Of a stretch of 64,000 nt of DNA, positions 8,636-17,383 are shown piece by piece (positions within the stretch are counted from its first letter, which is position 1; each line of letters begins with the position of its first letter). The notes beneath the pieces are model-generated. The model was not told the DNA's origin, made no database searches, and saw nothing but the letters and a program-made list of their open reading frames with translations. The translations under genes and the position numbers were made by a program. Source of the stretch: Nitrospirota bacterium (lineage in GTDB: Bacteria; Nitrospirota; Nitrospiria; Nitrospirales; Nitrospiraceae); assembly GCA_040755395.1 (NCBI GenBank), contig JBFMAX010000009.1:1-64000 (forward strand), in the 5' to 3' direction.

Positions 8636-8699
8636 GGCGAGACATGCGGGACGCGCGAGACTCGCGCGACGAGGGGAAGTCTTTCGCGCATGTCTCGCC
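8636..8699. repeat. Nested palindromic element between archease and rtcB
   Basis: GGCGAGACATGCG (8636-8648) pairs exactly with CGCATGTCTCGCC (8687-8699). The enclosed loop contains a second near-perfect palindrome, CGCGCGAG-A-CTCGCGCG. The outer flanks (8608-8630 and 8701-8719) carry GTGACGC-type heptamers like those at four other loci. The element sits between two genes that should be co-transcribed, so it may act as an mRNA processing or attenuation structure. Confidence 0.55.
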
Positions 8700-8717
8700 T
8701 GTCACGCGTCACGCGCT

Positions 8718-9152
8718 TCATATATCCAACACCACCCGAGCCGTCCAACGGGTGCCGTCCTGCTTCAGTTCGTACAGATGTTTGGTCACGCCCTTGACGT
8801 CCGCCCGCAACTCCTGCGTCGCGGGATCTACCGGGGCGCCTACCAGCGTCGCGTCCAGCCTCCACCGTCCTCGTTCCTGTCTCACGACGGGGACGGCCTC
8901 CCGGAACACCACGCCTTGCGCATCTTTGACATACACGATCTCGGACAGCCAATCAAACAGCAAAGACGCGAGATCCTCGTCCTCGCGCGTGATCGTCCGC
9001 CGCCAGGTGGCGGCGACCGTCTTTGGGTCGGCCAGGGTCTCGATCACAGCCTGCGCGGCGGCCCGAAACAGCTCGGAAGGAGAGTCTCCTGTGGCTTCGA
9101 ACGCGGCATCGGCGAGCGCCACATCCTCGAGGAACCGGAAGACGGACGGCAT
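8718..9152 (-). CDS. Archease, RtcB activator
   Basis: 144 residues matching the archease family. It has the conserved N-terminal F.FLEDVALADAAFEA stretch with acidic residues, LFDWLSEIVYV in the middle, and the signature DVKGVTKHLYEL near the C-terminus. Archease speeds guanylylation of RtcB and broadens its NTP use. The gene lies directly upstream of rtcB on the same strand, separated only by the palindromic spacer, so coexpression is expected. The start at 9152 lies seven bases after the stop of the sdhB-like gene upstream. Confidence 0.9.
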   Translation of the reverse strand: MPSVFRFLEDVALADAAFEATGDSPSELFRAAAQAVIETLADPKTVAATWRRTITREDEDLASLLFDWLSEIVYVKDAQGVVFREAVPVVRQERGRWRLDATLVGAPVDPATQELRADVKGVTKHLYELKQDGTRWTARVVLDI

Positions 9153-9158
9153 GGTGCC

Positions 9159-10130
9159 TTACGTCGGTTTGGCGCGACGGCGCGCGGCGGCGAAGATGGA
9201 GCGCACGTGCTCGATCCCCTGAATGGGGCGGCCCAAGGGATTGGGCACTTTCCCTTTGAGGAACATCCTGATCCCCAACGGAATCACGCTCAGCAGCCGT
9301 TTCCAGTGGAAACCCACGACCTTCAGCGGCATGATCGCCTCGTTCAGGCGGCCTTCCCGCTCGATGAGATCCGCAAAGCCCGTGATGTGCCGGGCGCCGC
9401 CGGTGGATGTCAGGCCCCGCTGGATCGCCGCCCGGCGCAGGCGCACGATGGCCTCCATAGGCTTCACGTCTTTGGGGCAGACCTGGACGCAGAAATTGCA
9501 GCGTGTGCAGTCCCAGACGCCGTGCTCCTTTTCCAATTCTTTCAGCCGGAAGCGCTTGCTGCTCTCCGGTTCCCGCGGATCGGCCAGAAAGCGGTCGGCC
9601 TTGGCCAGGGCCGCCGGTCCCAAAAACTCCCTGGAGACTTCGTGCACCGTGCAGGCGGCCACGCAGGCGCCGCACATGATGCAGGCGTCCACGTTGTGGA
9701 ATTGATAACTCTCCGGCGTCAATGTCAGCGGACCCGTGGGTTCGCCGGTGTGCGCGGCCGGCGCGGCCAGCAGCCAGGGCGTGACCGACCGGATTTTCCC
9801 CCAGAACGAGGACATGTCGACGACGAGGTCCTTGATGACCGGCAGGTTGCGGAGCGGCGCGACGACGATGCCGCCGTGGCGCTCCAATTCCTTGCGGACG
9901 GAGGTGCGGCAGGCCAGCTTTTCCGAGCCGTTGATTTCCATCGCACAGGAACCGCAAATGGCGGACCGGCACGAATACCGGAGCGCCAGACTGCCGTCCT
10001 GTTCATTCTTGATGCGGATCAAGGCTTCGAGGACCGTCAGGCCCCGGCCGACTTCGAGCCGGTAATCTTCGGCGTGGGGATGGACGTCGACTTCCGGATT
10101 GAATCGTTGAACGGTGAAAGTGAGGCGCAT
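9159..10130 (-). CDS. Succinate dehydrogenase/fumarate reductase iron-sulfur subunit
   Basis: 323 residues. The N-terminal plant-type ferredoxin domain holds the [2Fe-2S] ligands C54, C59, C62 and C74 (SCRSAICGSC...LAC). The C-terminal domain holds two further Cys clusters, CIMCGACVAAC near 149-159 and CTRCNFCVQVC near 205-215, for [4Fe-4S] and [3Fe-4S] centres. The protein is longer than canonical SdhB (about 240 aa), with a C-terminal extension of roughly 80 residues (FHWKRLLSVIPLGIRMFLKG), as seen in the SdhB/HdrC-like class of complex II. It transfers electrons from the flavoprotein to quinone. The other subunits are not adjacent, so the complex is encoded at dispersed loci. Confidence 0.85.
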   Translation of the reverse strand: MRLTFTVQRFNPEVDVHPHAEDYRLEVGRGLTVLEALIRIKNEQDGSLALRYSCRSAICGSCAMEINGSEKLACRTSVRKELERHGGIVVAPLRNLPVIKDLVVDMSSFWGKIRSVTPWLLAAPAAHTGEPTGPLTLTPESYQFHNVDACIMCGACVAACTVHEVSREFLGPAALAKADRFLADPREPESSKRFRLKELEKEHGVWDCTRCNFCVQVCPKDVKPMEAIVRLRRAAIQRGLTSTGGARHITGFADLIEREGRLNEAIMPLKVVGFHWKRLLSVIPLGIRMFLKGKVPNPLGRPIQGIEHVRSIFAAARRRAKPT

Positions 10131-10149
10131 GGAAGACGTGACGCTTAAA

Positions 10150-10262
10150 ACGTGATGCGTGATGGGTGATACGTGATGGGTAAGAGAATACCACGCGCGT
10201 CACGCACAACGTATTACGCGTTCCGAGTTACGCATCACGCATGACTCATCACGCATCACGTC
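10150..10262. repeat. Heptamer-built long inverted repeat (GTGATGC type)
   Basis: The left arm (10150-10185) and right arm (about 10226-10262) are imperfect reverse complements over about 36 bp. Read on the minus strand from 10262, the right side divides into about ten consecutive 7-base units in one register (GTGATGC, GTCATGC and variants). The left arm holds four or five units. The element fills the whole space between the sdhB-like start and the stop of the M24 peptidase. Confidence 0.75.
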
Positions 10263-10265
10263 TTT

Positions 10266-11396
10266 TCAGTCCAGCTCAAAGGTCTTCGGATAGTCCGTGA
10301 GATTGCGACAGCCGTCGTGGGTGACGAGGACCATGTCTTCGATGCGGACGGCGCCCAGGCCCGGATAGTAGAGGCCCGGCTCGACCGTGACCACATGGCC
10401 CTCCTGCAGGACTGACCCCGTGCGGCTGATGCGCGGCGCTTCGTGGATATCCAGCCCGACGCCGTGGCCGGTCCCGTGGAAATACCCCTGCATACGCCCG
10501 TTCACCAAGCCGGTCTTGTAGCCGGCCTTCTCGAACCGCTCGCAGATGCCTTGATGGATCTTGGCGCCGTCGGCGCCGTCCCGGATTTGGGCGATCGCCT
10601 CTTCCTGAGCATCCTTGACCGTCCAGTACAGCCTTTTGAGCTCGGCCGACGCCCGGCCCCGCACGACGGTCCTCGACATGTCGGCGAAGTAGCGGGAGGC
10701 GGCCGAGCGCGGGAAGACGTCGAAGATGATGCTGCGGTCAGCCGGCAGCGGGCCGCTGCCTTCGTGATGGGGATCGCAGGCCTGTTCGCCGCCGGCGACG
10801 ATGGTGTGTTGGGCGACGCAGTCCCGTTCCATAAGCGTCACGTTGATCAACTTCTTGACGCGCTCGGAAGTCAGCGGCTCGCCGTCGAGCCACAACACGC
10901 CGTCCCGAACGGAGGCCCGGCGCAGGGCCCGGTGCGCCGCCGCGACCGCCGCTTCCGTCGCCCGTTGCGTCGCTTCGATATGGCCTATCTCCTCGGCCGT
11001 CTTGACGACCCGCCGCTCGAAAAACGGCTCGCGTTTGGTGCCGAGACGGTACCCCAGTTCCTGCAGGCGGCACGCGTGGATGTAAGGGAAATTGCCGGGT
11101 ACCAAGACCTGCGTGAGACCGGCGTCCTGCAGGATCAGATGGACGATGTCCACCGGTCCAGGCTCTGCCACGCCCTGATCCTTCGCCCGCCGCTCGAGTT
11201 GGGAGTAGGACAGCACCCGGTCGACCCGGGCCTGGCTGCGGGCGCGATCCAATTCCAGATCGCTCATGACGACCAGCCGCTCCCCTTTGACCTCCAGATA
11301 AATGAAGGGATCGGGCGCGATGAACCGCGTCGCGTAGTACAGGTTCGAGTCGGTTTCGCTGGCGGCGATAAAGAGTGTGGCGCGGTCGGCCGTCAT
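10266..11396 (-). CDS. M24-family Xaa-Pro aminopeptidase/creatinase-like metallopeptidase
   Basis: 376 residues from the ATG at 11396. The C-terminal pita-bread domain has the five metal ligands in order: two Asp in SIIFDVFPRS and RYFADMSRT, His in FHGTGHGVGLDIHE, Glu in VTVEPGLY and Glu in VRIEDMVLVT. The N-terminal half is the creatinase-type non-catalytic domain. Such enzymes release N-terminal residues before proline and act in the cytoplasm. An in-frame ATG at 11453 would add 19 residues, but those codons come from the heptamer repeat upstream, so I prefer 11396. Peptidase class is secure; exact specificity is not. Confidence 0.85.
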   Translation of the reverse strand: MTADRATLFIAASETDSNLYYATRFIAPDPFIYLEVKGERLVVMSDLELDRARSQARVDRVLSYSQLERRAKDQGVAEPGPVDIVHLILQDAGLTQVLVPGNFPYIHACRLQELGYRLGTKREPFFERRVVKTAEEIGHIEATQRATEAAVAAAHRALRRASVRDGVLWLDGEPLTSERVKKLINVTLMERDCVAQHTIVAGGEQACDPHHEGSGPLPADRSIIFDVFPRSAASRYFADMSRTVVRGRASAELKRLYWTVKDAQEEAIAQIRDGADGAKIHQGICERFEKAGYKTGLVNGRMQGYFHGTGHGVGLDIHEAPRISRTGSVLQEGHVVTVEPGLYYPGLGAVRIEDMVLVTHDGCRNLTDYPKTFELD

Positions 11397-11419
11397 GCAG
11401 TGCGCTCCAGGCTGCCGGA

Positions 11420-11515
11420 TGAAAATAGCTGATAGCTCGTTGCAAATAGCCACGAAGAGCTCAAAGGAATTTGGCTGCTCGCTACCGGCTATTCGCTATT
11501 TGCGACAAGGACTTC
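11420..11515. repeat. GCTATTC-type heptamer inverted repeat upstream of the M24 gene
   Basis: The left side contains GCAAATAGC and GATAGCT copies. The right side reads GCTATTC GCTATTT in register, so the arms pair around GCAAATAGC/GCTATTTGC. Related units recur at 30929-30964. No gene is visible between 11397 and 11567; this element occupies most of that spacer. Confidence 0.5.
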
Positions 11516-11567
11516 TGGCTTTTGCGTAGATACGCTGAACGGATGCTATCACGCGGTCCGGGGAGGG

Positions 11568-14500
11568 TCAAGGCGCCGCGGGACCCGGCGGCGCCTCAGA
11601 GGGCGGTGCTTTCTCTGTAGATCCCGGGGGCTTTTCATCCGGGCTGACGAGATCCACCGGCAACGTGATCGTGTTCTTCAAGACGTCGAAGGCCAACTGC
11701 GCCAGTCCGGTCAACCCCGAGGCGAAGGATTTCATCGGCAGGTACGTGACCTCCGGGTCTTCGATGGAACCTTTGACCTGGAACAGGGCCGTCGCGATGC
11801 CTTTGCGTTCACCCGCGAGCAGCCGCCCGAACAGCGGGATCGATTTGAGGAATTGCGAATAGGAGCCGAACGGACTGACGGCCCAGACCATGTCCAACTG
11901 GTCCGTGGCCAGGTCGTAATTGCCGGCGGCCGTGATTTTCAGGACCGGGCTGTCGAGAATGATGTTCTCCGACTCGATCAGTCCGTTGCGCGCGGAAACG
12001 GTGGCCGACAGCCTGTTGAAGGGCAGTCCCTCTTTGTCGAGATCGACCTTGCCCTGCAGCACCGCCGGCAGGTTGAGGATGCTCAGGACCTTCCAGATGG
12101 CCCGCTTATCGTTCTTGAAAATGCGGCCGTCTTCGATCAGGAGCGTGGCTTTTCCGCCGAGCGTGGGAAAAACGCCGTGGGGGTTGCGGCCGTGTCCGCG
12201 CACCGTGCCGGTCAGTTTGAGGGCGCCCGTCACCCAATGCTCTTCCGTGCCGAGCAGCGGAAGCAATTCTTCGAACCGCATGCCCGTGATCCGGACCGAC
12301 GCTTCGGTTTCCGCCGGCGCCTGCCTTGGGAGCTGCACGACGATCCGTCCCGCGACCTGCCCGCCGTCGGATTGCCCGGCGATCCGGTCCACGTCCAGAA
12401 TCCCGTCTTCGATCGTAATCCGGCAGGAAAGCCCGCCGAAACGGAGCTTCTTATAGACGCCGCGGTCGATGGTCGCCGTGGCGTTGACGCGGCTGGCGGC
12501 CGCCAGGGTCTCCAGAAGGTCGCGGATCGGCGAGCGGGCCCCTTTGGGAATCAATAGGTCGATATCCAGGTGGGACGATTCGATCTTGGCGGTCACGAGA
12601 GGTTTGTGAGCCCAGTTCTTGATCGTGCCGGACACCGCCAGGTCGCTGTCGCCGATCCGGAACGCCAACCGCTTGAGCTCCGCGCTGTTGCGAATCAGCT
12701 TCAACCGGACGTAGAGATCCTGCACATGCCCGTCCAATCCCTTGGCGAGCATCAGACCGTTGGTCAGGGCCAGCCATCCGTTGATCCGCCACGTGCGCCA
12801 GTCGGGGTTGGATCCCTTGATGTCGAGCGAGACTTCCAGCTTGCCGGCTTCGATTCCCGCCGTCGAGAGCCACTCCGGCAGGCTGGAGAGCGACACGGTG
12901 CCCGTGGCAAGCGAGACATCCATGGCGAACCGTTTTCCGAGTTGGATTTTGCCTTTGGTCGCCAGGCGCAGCGGCGGCAGGACCAGCTCCAGCTTGGTCA
13001 CGGTAAACACATTGCCGGACGCGAGGTTGCCGTCGAACTCCAACGCGGCCGGGGCGCCGGGCGGTTTTTCGCCCAGGCCTGGAATGACCCATTTGGCTTC
13101 GTCCAATACCACATGGCCGCGGAGTTGCGGCGTCGCGGTGGATCCGGAGAGCGCGACGGCGGCGATGAGCGGTCCCTGCAGGGACGAGTCGGAAATCACG
13201 CCGGCCGGAAGCAACCGGGCCAGGAAGGCCGCGTCGCTCCGCGCTCGGACGACGAATCCGTCGAAGGCGCTGATCGCGCCGCCGGTGATCGTGCCGTGGA
13301 GCTGGAAAAACATCTCGCCCAACCGGCCGTTGACCTGATCGAGTTGCGTGCCGCTTTCCGACAACAGAAGCCGTCCCTGAAGATCGCTGATGCGTTCCGG
13401 CAGGGACGGACTGGTCAGACCGATGTTCCGGGCGATGATCTCTCCGCCGACAAAGGTCACGCCGCCCGGCTGGTTGAGCGGGCCGACCAACCGGAACGTC
13501 GGCAGCGCTTCTCCGGTCACGTCCCGCGAGCCGGCCAGGAACGCGGACACGCGGTCGGAGCGAATGGATTTGGCGAGGAGCCGAACCAGGTCGGCCGCCT
13601 CCATGCTGCCGGAGAGTTCCATCTCGAGCCAGGGCCCGGCTTCCAGAAACGACACCATGGCTTTGCCTTGCGTGATCCGGATATCGCCGTACTGCCCGGT
13701 CAACCCCAGCACCCGGACCCGCCCGGCTTCGACCAGCACCGTCGCGGCGAGGTCTCGCGCCGGGACGCGATCCTGGCCGATCAGCGCGCGTCCCTGCTGG
13801 ACCCGAAATTCCCCGGTGAGGGAGACGGATGTCGCAGCCGCGGCCGAACCGGTCAGCGTCGCGGTTACGACTTCGACCACCCCGCCGATCTGTCGTTCCG
13901 CGATGACCGGCTGCAGTTCGGCATGGATCCACTGCGGCGGGACGTGCGACAACAAATCGTTCAGGTCGATCGTCGAGGAAGACAACGTCACCGAAAAAGT
14001 CGGTTGGGCCGTCAATAGTCCGGACAGGTTGGCCCTGCCGCTCAAGGCGAAGCGATCCACGTTGGCGGTGATGTCGGACAGCAGCACGTCGTAGCCCGTC
14101 ACGCCGGGCACGATCCGCAGGGCGCCGCGCAGATTGGCCGCCCCCGTGAGGCCTTCCGGGACCGGCCGCGGACCGAAGAAGTCGGCCAATTCCCGGAGAT
14201 GAAGGTTGGCCGCCTCGATCCTGCCTTCGAACAGGAGAGACGTCCGCGCGGCGACCGGCTCCTCGGCAGCCAACGTGGCCGGTGCTTCGGCGCCGGCGAC
14301 GACGCCGGTCACGGACACCGCCGACACACCCTCCTGTCCGGGCAGGGTCGCGGCGAGGTGAACATCGGCGCGTGTTCGGCCGGGCGGGATCGAGAGCGTC
14401 GCATCGACGGTTTTGAGTTGGAGCCGCCGGGTTCCGCCCGGACGGGAATCGTCGAGGATGGTGACGGTGCCGTTCAGCAAGGCCGCCTCGCGGATGCGCA

Positions 14501-14978
14501 GCATCTGCGCCAGAGCCCTCAAGGCGGATTCGTCCTGCGCGCTCTGGGCCTGCGCCTCGGCGAGGATGTTCCATCGGCCGTTCTGATCCCGGCGCAAGGT
14601 CACCTGGGGATCTTCGATCAACAAGCGCTTCCCGACCACCTGCCGGCGCAGCAGCGGGATGAGACGGAGCACCATGTCCACCCGTCTGGCGGTCAGCAGA
14701 ATATGGGTCGGGTCGCGGTCATGGACGACGACCTGACTCAGCTCGAGCCGGACTCGGGGAAAGACGACGAGCTTGACGTGCCCGACGTCGATTTTGCGTC
14801 CGACGTTGTGCTCGATCTGCCGGAGGAAAAACTCTTTGAGATAATCCTGGCCGGTCAGGGGGCGGGAGAAGACCACGCCGAGCAGCACGAGGACCAGCAG
14901 CACAAGGAGCAGCGCACTGAGACGGACCCTCACTCCTCCTCCGGTTGGGTGCGCAGGGAAGTACGTATCGATCGCCAT
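11568..14978 (-). CDS. AsmA-like/YhdP-type large envelope protein
   Basis: 1136 residues. One N-terminal transmembrane segment (LSALLLVLLVLVLLGVVF, about 20-37) precedes the AsmA N-terminal domain (YLKEFFLRQIEHNVGRKIDV, LIEDPQVTLRRDQNGRWN). A long beta-rich region follows, and then an AsmA_2/DUF3971-like C-terminus (GGKATLLIEDGRIF, DLATDQLDMVWAVSPFGSYS). AsmA-family proteins span the periplasm and are linked to phospholipid transport to the outer membrane. The C-terminal tail is Pro/Ala-rich. ATG 14978 is chosen because it places the membrane helix at the N-terminus; in-frame codons continue upstream but are not hydrophobic. It is divergent from the MFS gene. Confidence 0.8.
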   Translation of the reverse strand: MAIDTYFPAHPTGGGVRVRLSALLLVLLVLVLLGVVFSRPLTGQDYLKEFFLRQIEHNVGRKIDVGHVKLVVFPRVRLELSQVVVHDRDPTHILLTARRVDMVLRLIPLLRRQVVGKRLLIEDPQVTLRRDQNGRWNILAEAQAQSAQDESALRALAQMLRIREAALLNGTVTILDDSRPGGTRRLQLKTVDATLSIPPGRTRADVHLAATLPGQEGVSAVSVTGVVAGAEAPATLAAEEPVAARTSLLFEGRIEAANLHLRELADFFGPRPVPEGLTGAANLRGALRIVPGVTGYDVLLSDITANVDRFALSGRANLSGLLTAQPTFSVTLSSSTIDLNDLLSHVPPQWIHAELQPVIAERQIGGVVEVVTATLTGSAAAATSVSLTGEFRVQQGRALIGQDRVPARDLAATVLVEAGRVRVLGLTGQYGDIRITQGKAMVSFLEAGPWLEMELSGSMEAADLVRLLAKSIRSDRVSAFLAGSRDVTGEALPTFRLVGPLNQPGGVTFVGGEIIARNIGLTSPSLPERISDLQGRLLLSESGTQLDQVNGRLGEMFFQLHGTITGGAISAFDGFVVRARSDAAFLARLLPAGVISDSSLQGPLIAAVALSGSTATPQLRGHVVLDEAKWVIPGLGEKPPGAPAALEFDGNLASGNVFTVTKLELVLPPLRLATKGKIQLGKRFAMDVSLATGTVSLSSLPEWLSTAGIEAGKLEVSLDIKGSNPDWRTWRINGWLALTNGLMLAKGLDGHVQDLYVRLKLIRNSAELKRLAFRIGDSDLAVSGTIKNWAHKPLVTAKIESSHLDIDLLIPKGARSPIRDLLETLAAASRVNATATIDRGVYKKLRFGGLSCRITIEDGILDVDRIAGQSDGGQVAGRIVVQLPRQAPAETEASVRITGMRFEELLPLLGTEEHWVTGALKLTGTVRGHGRNPHGVFPTLGGKATLLIEDGRIFKNDKRAIWKVLSILNLPAVLQGKVDLDKEGLPFNRLSATVSARNGLIESENIILDSPVLKITAAGNYDLATDQLDMVWAVSPFGSYSQFLKSIPLFGRLLAGERKGIATALFQVKGSIEDPEVTYLPMKSFASGLTGLAQLAFDVLKNTITLPVDLVSPDEKPPGSTEKAPPSEAPPGPAAP

Positions 14979-15128
14979 CTTACTGGATCGATGGGGGGAA
15001 ATCCACCGACCGGTCGATCTCCGCCGGCGCCGGCGCATCCCGTGAAGTGCGAGCGTTCGCTGGTCGGCGGTCGACTGAACGGCTATAATGCGCCGGTCAC
15101 CGAACCACTCCGTCTGCATGGAACGCCC

Positions 15129-16433
15129 GTGAATGCTCCCACACCGCCCGCTCGTCCGCCGCGCGCCCGGTGGATCATCCTCGCCTTGTTGTTCGCCATC
15201 AGTGTCGTGACCTACATCGACCGTGTCAACATTTCCGTGACGGCGAGGCAGATGATGCCGGCTTTCGGGTTGACGGACGGACAAATGGGGCGCATCTTCT
15301 CCGCCTTCGTGCTGGGCTATGCGCTCTTTCAAATTCCCGGAGGATGGTTGGGGGATCGATGGGGCGCACGCCGCGTGTTGACCGCGGCGGTGCTCTGGTG
15401 GTCTCTGTTCACGGCCTTGACCGCGGTCGCCGCCACGCTGCCGCTGGCGGACCTGGTCGGAATCGTCGGTTCGCTCGCTGTCGTCAGATTTTTGCTCGGC
15501 GTCGGCGAGGCCGCGGCCTTGCCGAACTTCAACCGGGCCGTTGCGGATTGGCTCGACCCTCGAGAGCGGGGGCTGGGCATCGGGATCGCCATCGGCGGCA
15601 TCGGGGTCGGCTCGGCGCTGACACCGCCCGTCGCGGCCTGGCTCATGGTGAATTTCGGGTGGCAGACGGTGTTCTACTTGTCGGCCGCGCTGGGGTTGCT
15701 GATCGCCGGTTTATGGTATTGGTGCGCGACGGATCATCCGGCGCAGCGTCCGCGGACGCGCGGCGAAGCGCTCGAGGCGCCGCCGCCCGGAAAGACGCCC
15801 TGGAAAGCCATCGGCACGACGCCGGCGGTATGGTGGCTTGTGCTCAGTTACAGTTGTCTGGGCTACGTCGCCTACGTGTACATGTCGTGGTTCTATCTCT
15901 ACCTGGTGAACGTGCGCGGGTTCGGCGAGTTGCGCGGCGCCGTCTTCGCGTCTCTGCCGTTTCTGGCCGTTCTTGTGTTCTGTCCGCTGGGCGGGTGGGT
16001 CACCGATCGATTGGCGACCGCCTATGGCGTGACGAAGGGCCGAGGCGCCGCGGGAATGGCGGGCATGCTGCTCTCCGGAACGGTGATCGCGCTCGGTGCC
16101 GTGGTCGATTCCGCGTGGATCGCGATTCTCTGTCTCTCGCTGGGGGCCGGCTGGCTGTACTTTACGGTGGGGGCTTACTGGGCGTCGACAACCGATTTGT
16201 CCAAAACCCACGCGGGCACCCTGTCCGGACTGATGAACACCGGCGCCAACCTCGGGGGAAGCCTTTCTCCCACTGTGACGCCGTGGTTGGCCGACCACTG
16301 GGGGTGGCCCGTCTCGCTGGGCGCCGCGGCGTTGCTCGCCGCCCTCGGCGGGCTTATGTGGCTGAAGATCGATCCAGGCAAAGGGCTACGCGGGAGCAAT
16401 GAGGAATGTGGAATGTGGAATGGCGAGGCTTGA
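15129..16433 (+). CDS. MFS transporter, ACS (anion:cation symporter)-like
   Basis: 434 residues with about 12 transmembrane segments. The N-terminus (ALLFAISVVTYIDRVNISV) matches the ACS family of hexuronate/phthalate/glucarate-type symporters. The loop 2-3 motif GWLGDRWGARRV and the TM4 region RFLLGVGEAAALPNFNR are also typical. GTG 15129 is the most plausible start, with a TATAAT box at 15084-15089 upstream. The last 12 or so codons (SNEECGMWNGEA) are the left arm of the GTGGAAT repeat, so the original stop was probably lost or replaced when the repeat arrived. The substrate cannot be assigned. Confidence 0.8.
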   Translation: MNAPTPPARPPRARWIILALLFAISVVTYIDRVNISVTARQMMPAFGLTDGQMGRIFSAFVLGYALFQIPGGWLGDRWGARRVLTAAVLWWSLFTALTAVAATLPLADLVGIVGSLAVVRFLLGVGEAAALPNFNRAVADWLDPRERGLGIGIAIGGIGVGSALTPPVAAWLMVNFGWQTVFYLSAALGLLIAGLWYWCATDHPAQRPRTRGEALEAPPPGKTPWKAIGTTPAVWWLVLSYSCLGYVAYVYMSWFYLYLVNVRGFGELRGAVFASLPFLAVLVFCPLGGWVTDRLATAYGVTKGRGAAGMAGMLLSGTVIALGAVVDSAWIAILCLSLGAGWLYFTVGAYWASTTDLSKTHAGTLSGLMNTGANLGGSLSPTVTPWLADHWGWPVSLGAAALLAALGGLMWLKIDPGKGLRGSNEECGMWNGEA

Positions 16434-16504
16434 AGATTGGCTCACGGAACGCATCCTTGCCATTCATAATTCCTCATTATTCCTCATTCCACATTCCTCA
16501 TTCC
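16397..16504. repeat. GTGGAAT-type heptamer inverted repeat, partly coding
   Basis: The left arm (16397-16424) contains two exact GTGGAAT units in tandem. The right arm (about 16460-16504) contains ATTCCTC/ATTCCAC units. About 20 bp pair with one mismatch around CATTCCACATTCCTCATT. The left arm lies inside the 3' end of the MFS reading frame. It has the same architecture as the GTGATGC loci but a different unit. Confidence 0.7.
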
Positions 16505-16563
16505 CGGCAGCCCTTGCCTCTCGCGCCGCGCGCTTGGTAGATTGCCGATCGAGGTGACGTCCG

Positions 16564-17085
16564 ATGGTCATGCAATTTGAGAAGAAAAATCCCCGGGCGA
16601 CGATCATGACGAAGTTCGGGGAGATCACGGTCCGCTTCTATCCCGAAGAGGCGCCCAGGCATGTGGAGAATTTTCTCAACCTGGCGAAGCTCGGCTTCTA
16701 TAACGGCACGACCTTCCACCGCGTCATCCCGGGGTTCATCATTCAAGGCGGCGACCCGCTGAGTAAGGAAGCGGATCGCCGGTTGCACGGCACCGGGGGA
16801 CCGGGCTATTGGCTCATCCCGGAACCGAACGACCGGCCCCACAAGCGCGGGGCGGTGTCGATGGCCAAAGTACCTCGCGAGAGTAACAGCACGCGCGACT
16901 TCAACGACAGCGGGTCGCAATTCTTCATCTGCGTGGCGGATTCCAGCGGACTGGACCGGCGCTATACCGTCTTCGGCGAAGTGTTCCGCGGGATGGACGT
17001 CGTGGACAAGATCGTGGCCGTCCCGCGCGACGAGTTCGACAATCCGCTGGAGCCGATCGTGATGCAGATTACGGTGAAGGAATAG
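16564..17085 (+). CDS. Cyclophilin-type peptidyl-prolyl cis-trans isomerase
   Basis: 173 residues. It has the cyclophilin core with FYPEEAPRHVENFLNLA, the catalytic FHRVIPGFIIQGGDP (Arg of FHR) and GSQFFICVADSSGLD. It catalyses isomerisation of X-Pro bonds during protein folding. No signal peptide is present, so it is cytoplasmic, of the PpiB/bacterial single-domain type. It has a slightly longer loop around the HGTGGPGYWLIPEPN segment. It stands alone between the GTGGAAT repeat and the dab operon. Confidence 0.9.
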   Translation: MVMQFEKKNPRATIMTKFGEITVRFYPEEAPRHVENFLNLAKLGFYNGTTFHRVIPGFIIQGGDPLSKEADRRLHGTGGPGYWLIPEPNDRPHKRGAVSMAKVPRESNSTRDFNDSGSQFFICVADSSGLDRRYTVFGEVFRGMDVVDKIVAVPRDEFDNPLEPIVMQITVKE

Positions 17086-17196
17086 ACGCTGCCCGGCGGC
17101 CGGTTGCTGTTCGCTATCATCTGTTTCGAACATCCTTGTCAGCCGTCAGCTATCAGGTTAACCCCTGCCCTCCCTGCGCGATGTCGCCATCCTCAG

Positions 17197-17210
17197 GTGC
17201 ATCGATGCAC
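17197..17210. promoter_or_regulatory. Perfect 14-bp palindrome upstream of dab operon
   Basis: GTGCATCGATGCAC is fully self-complementary and is followed at once by a further GTGCAT (17215-17220). It lies about 175 bp upstream of dabB in a 298-base spacer (17086-17383) that otherwise shows no gene. It is a candidate operator for the carbon-uptake operon; no known regulator site is matched. Confidence 0.3.
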
Positions 17211-17383
17211 GACGTGCATGGGCGCACAACCTACCGCATCCTGATTCTTAGAAGCTCCTCGCGACCTCTCCTAGGTTCCGGTCATTTTCCGGCGAAGCAT
17301 CAAGCTCTTCCAGCATGGCACGCCGATCCTTCGGTGGCGGTACTGTTCTTGCTGAATCCGCTCACCCAAGCCACGTTTTCAGT

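Noticed and set aside
14199-15128. Upstream extension of the MFS reading frame
   Set aside because: It is antisense to the AsmA-like gene and not membrane-like; the first MFS helix follows GTG 15129.
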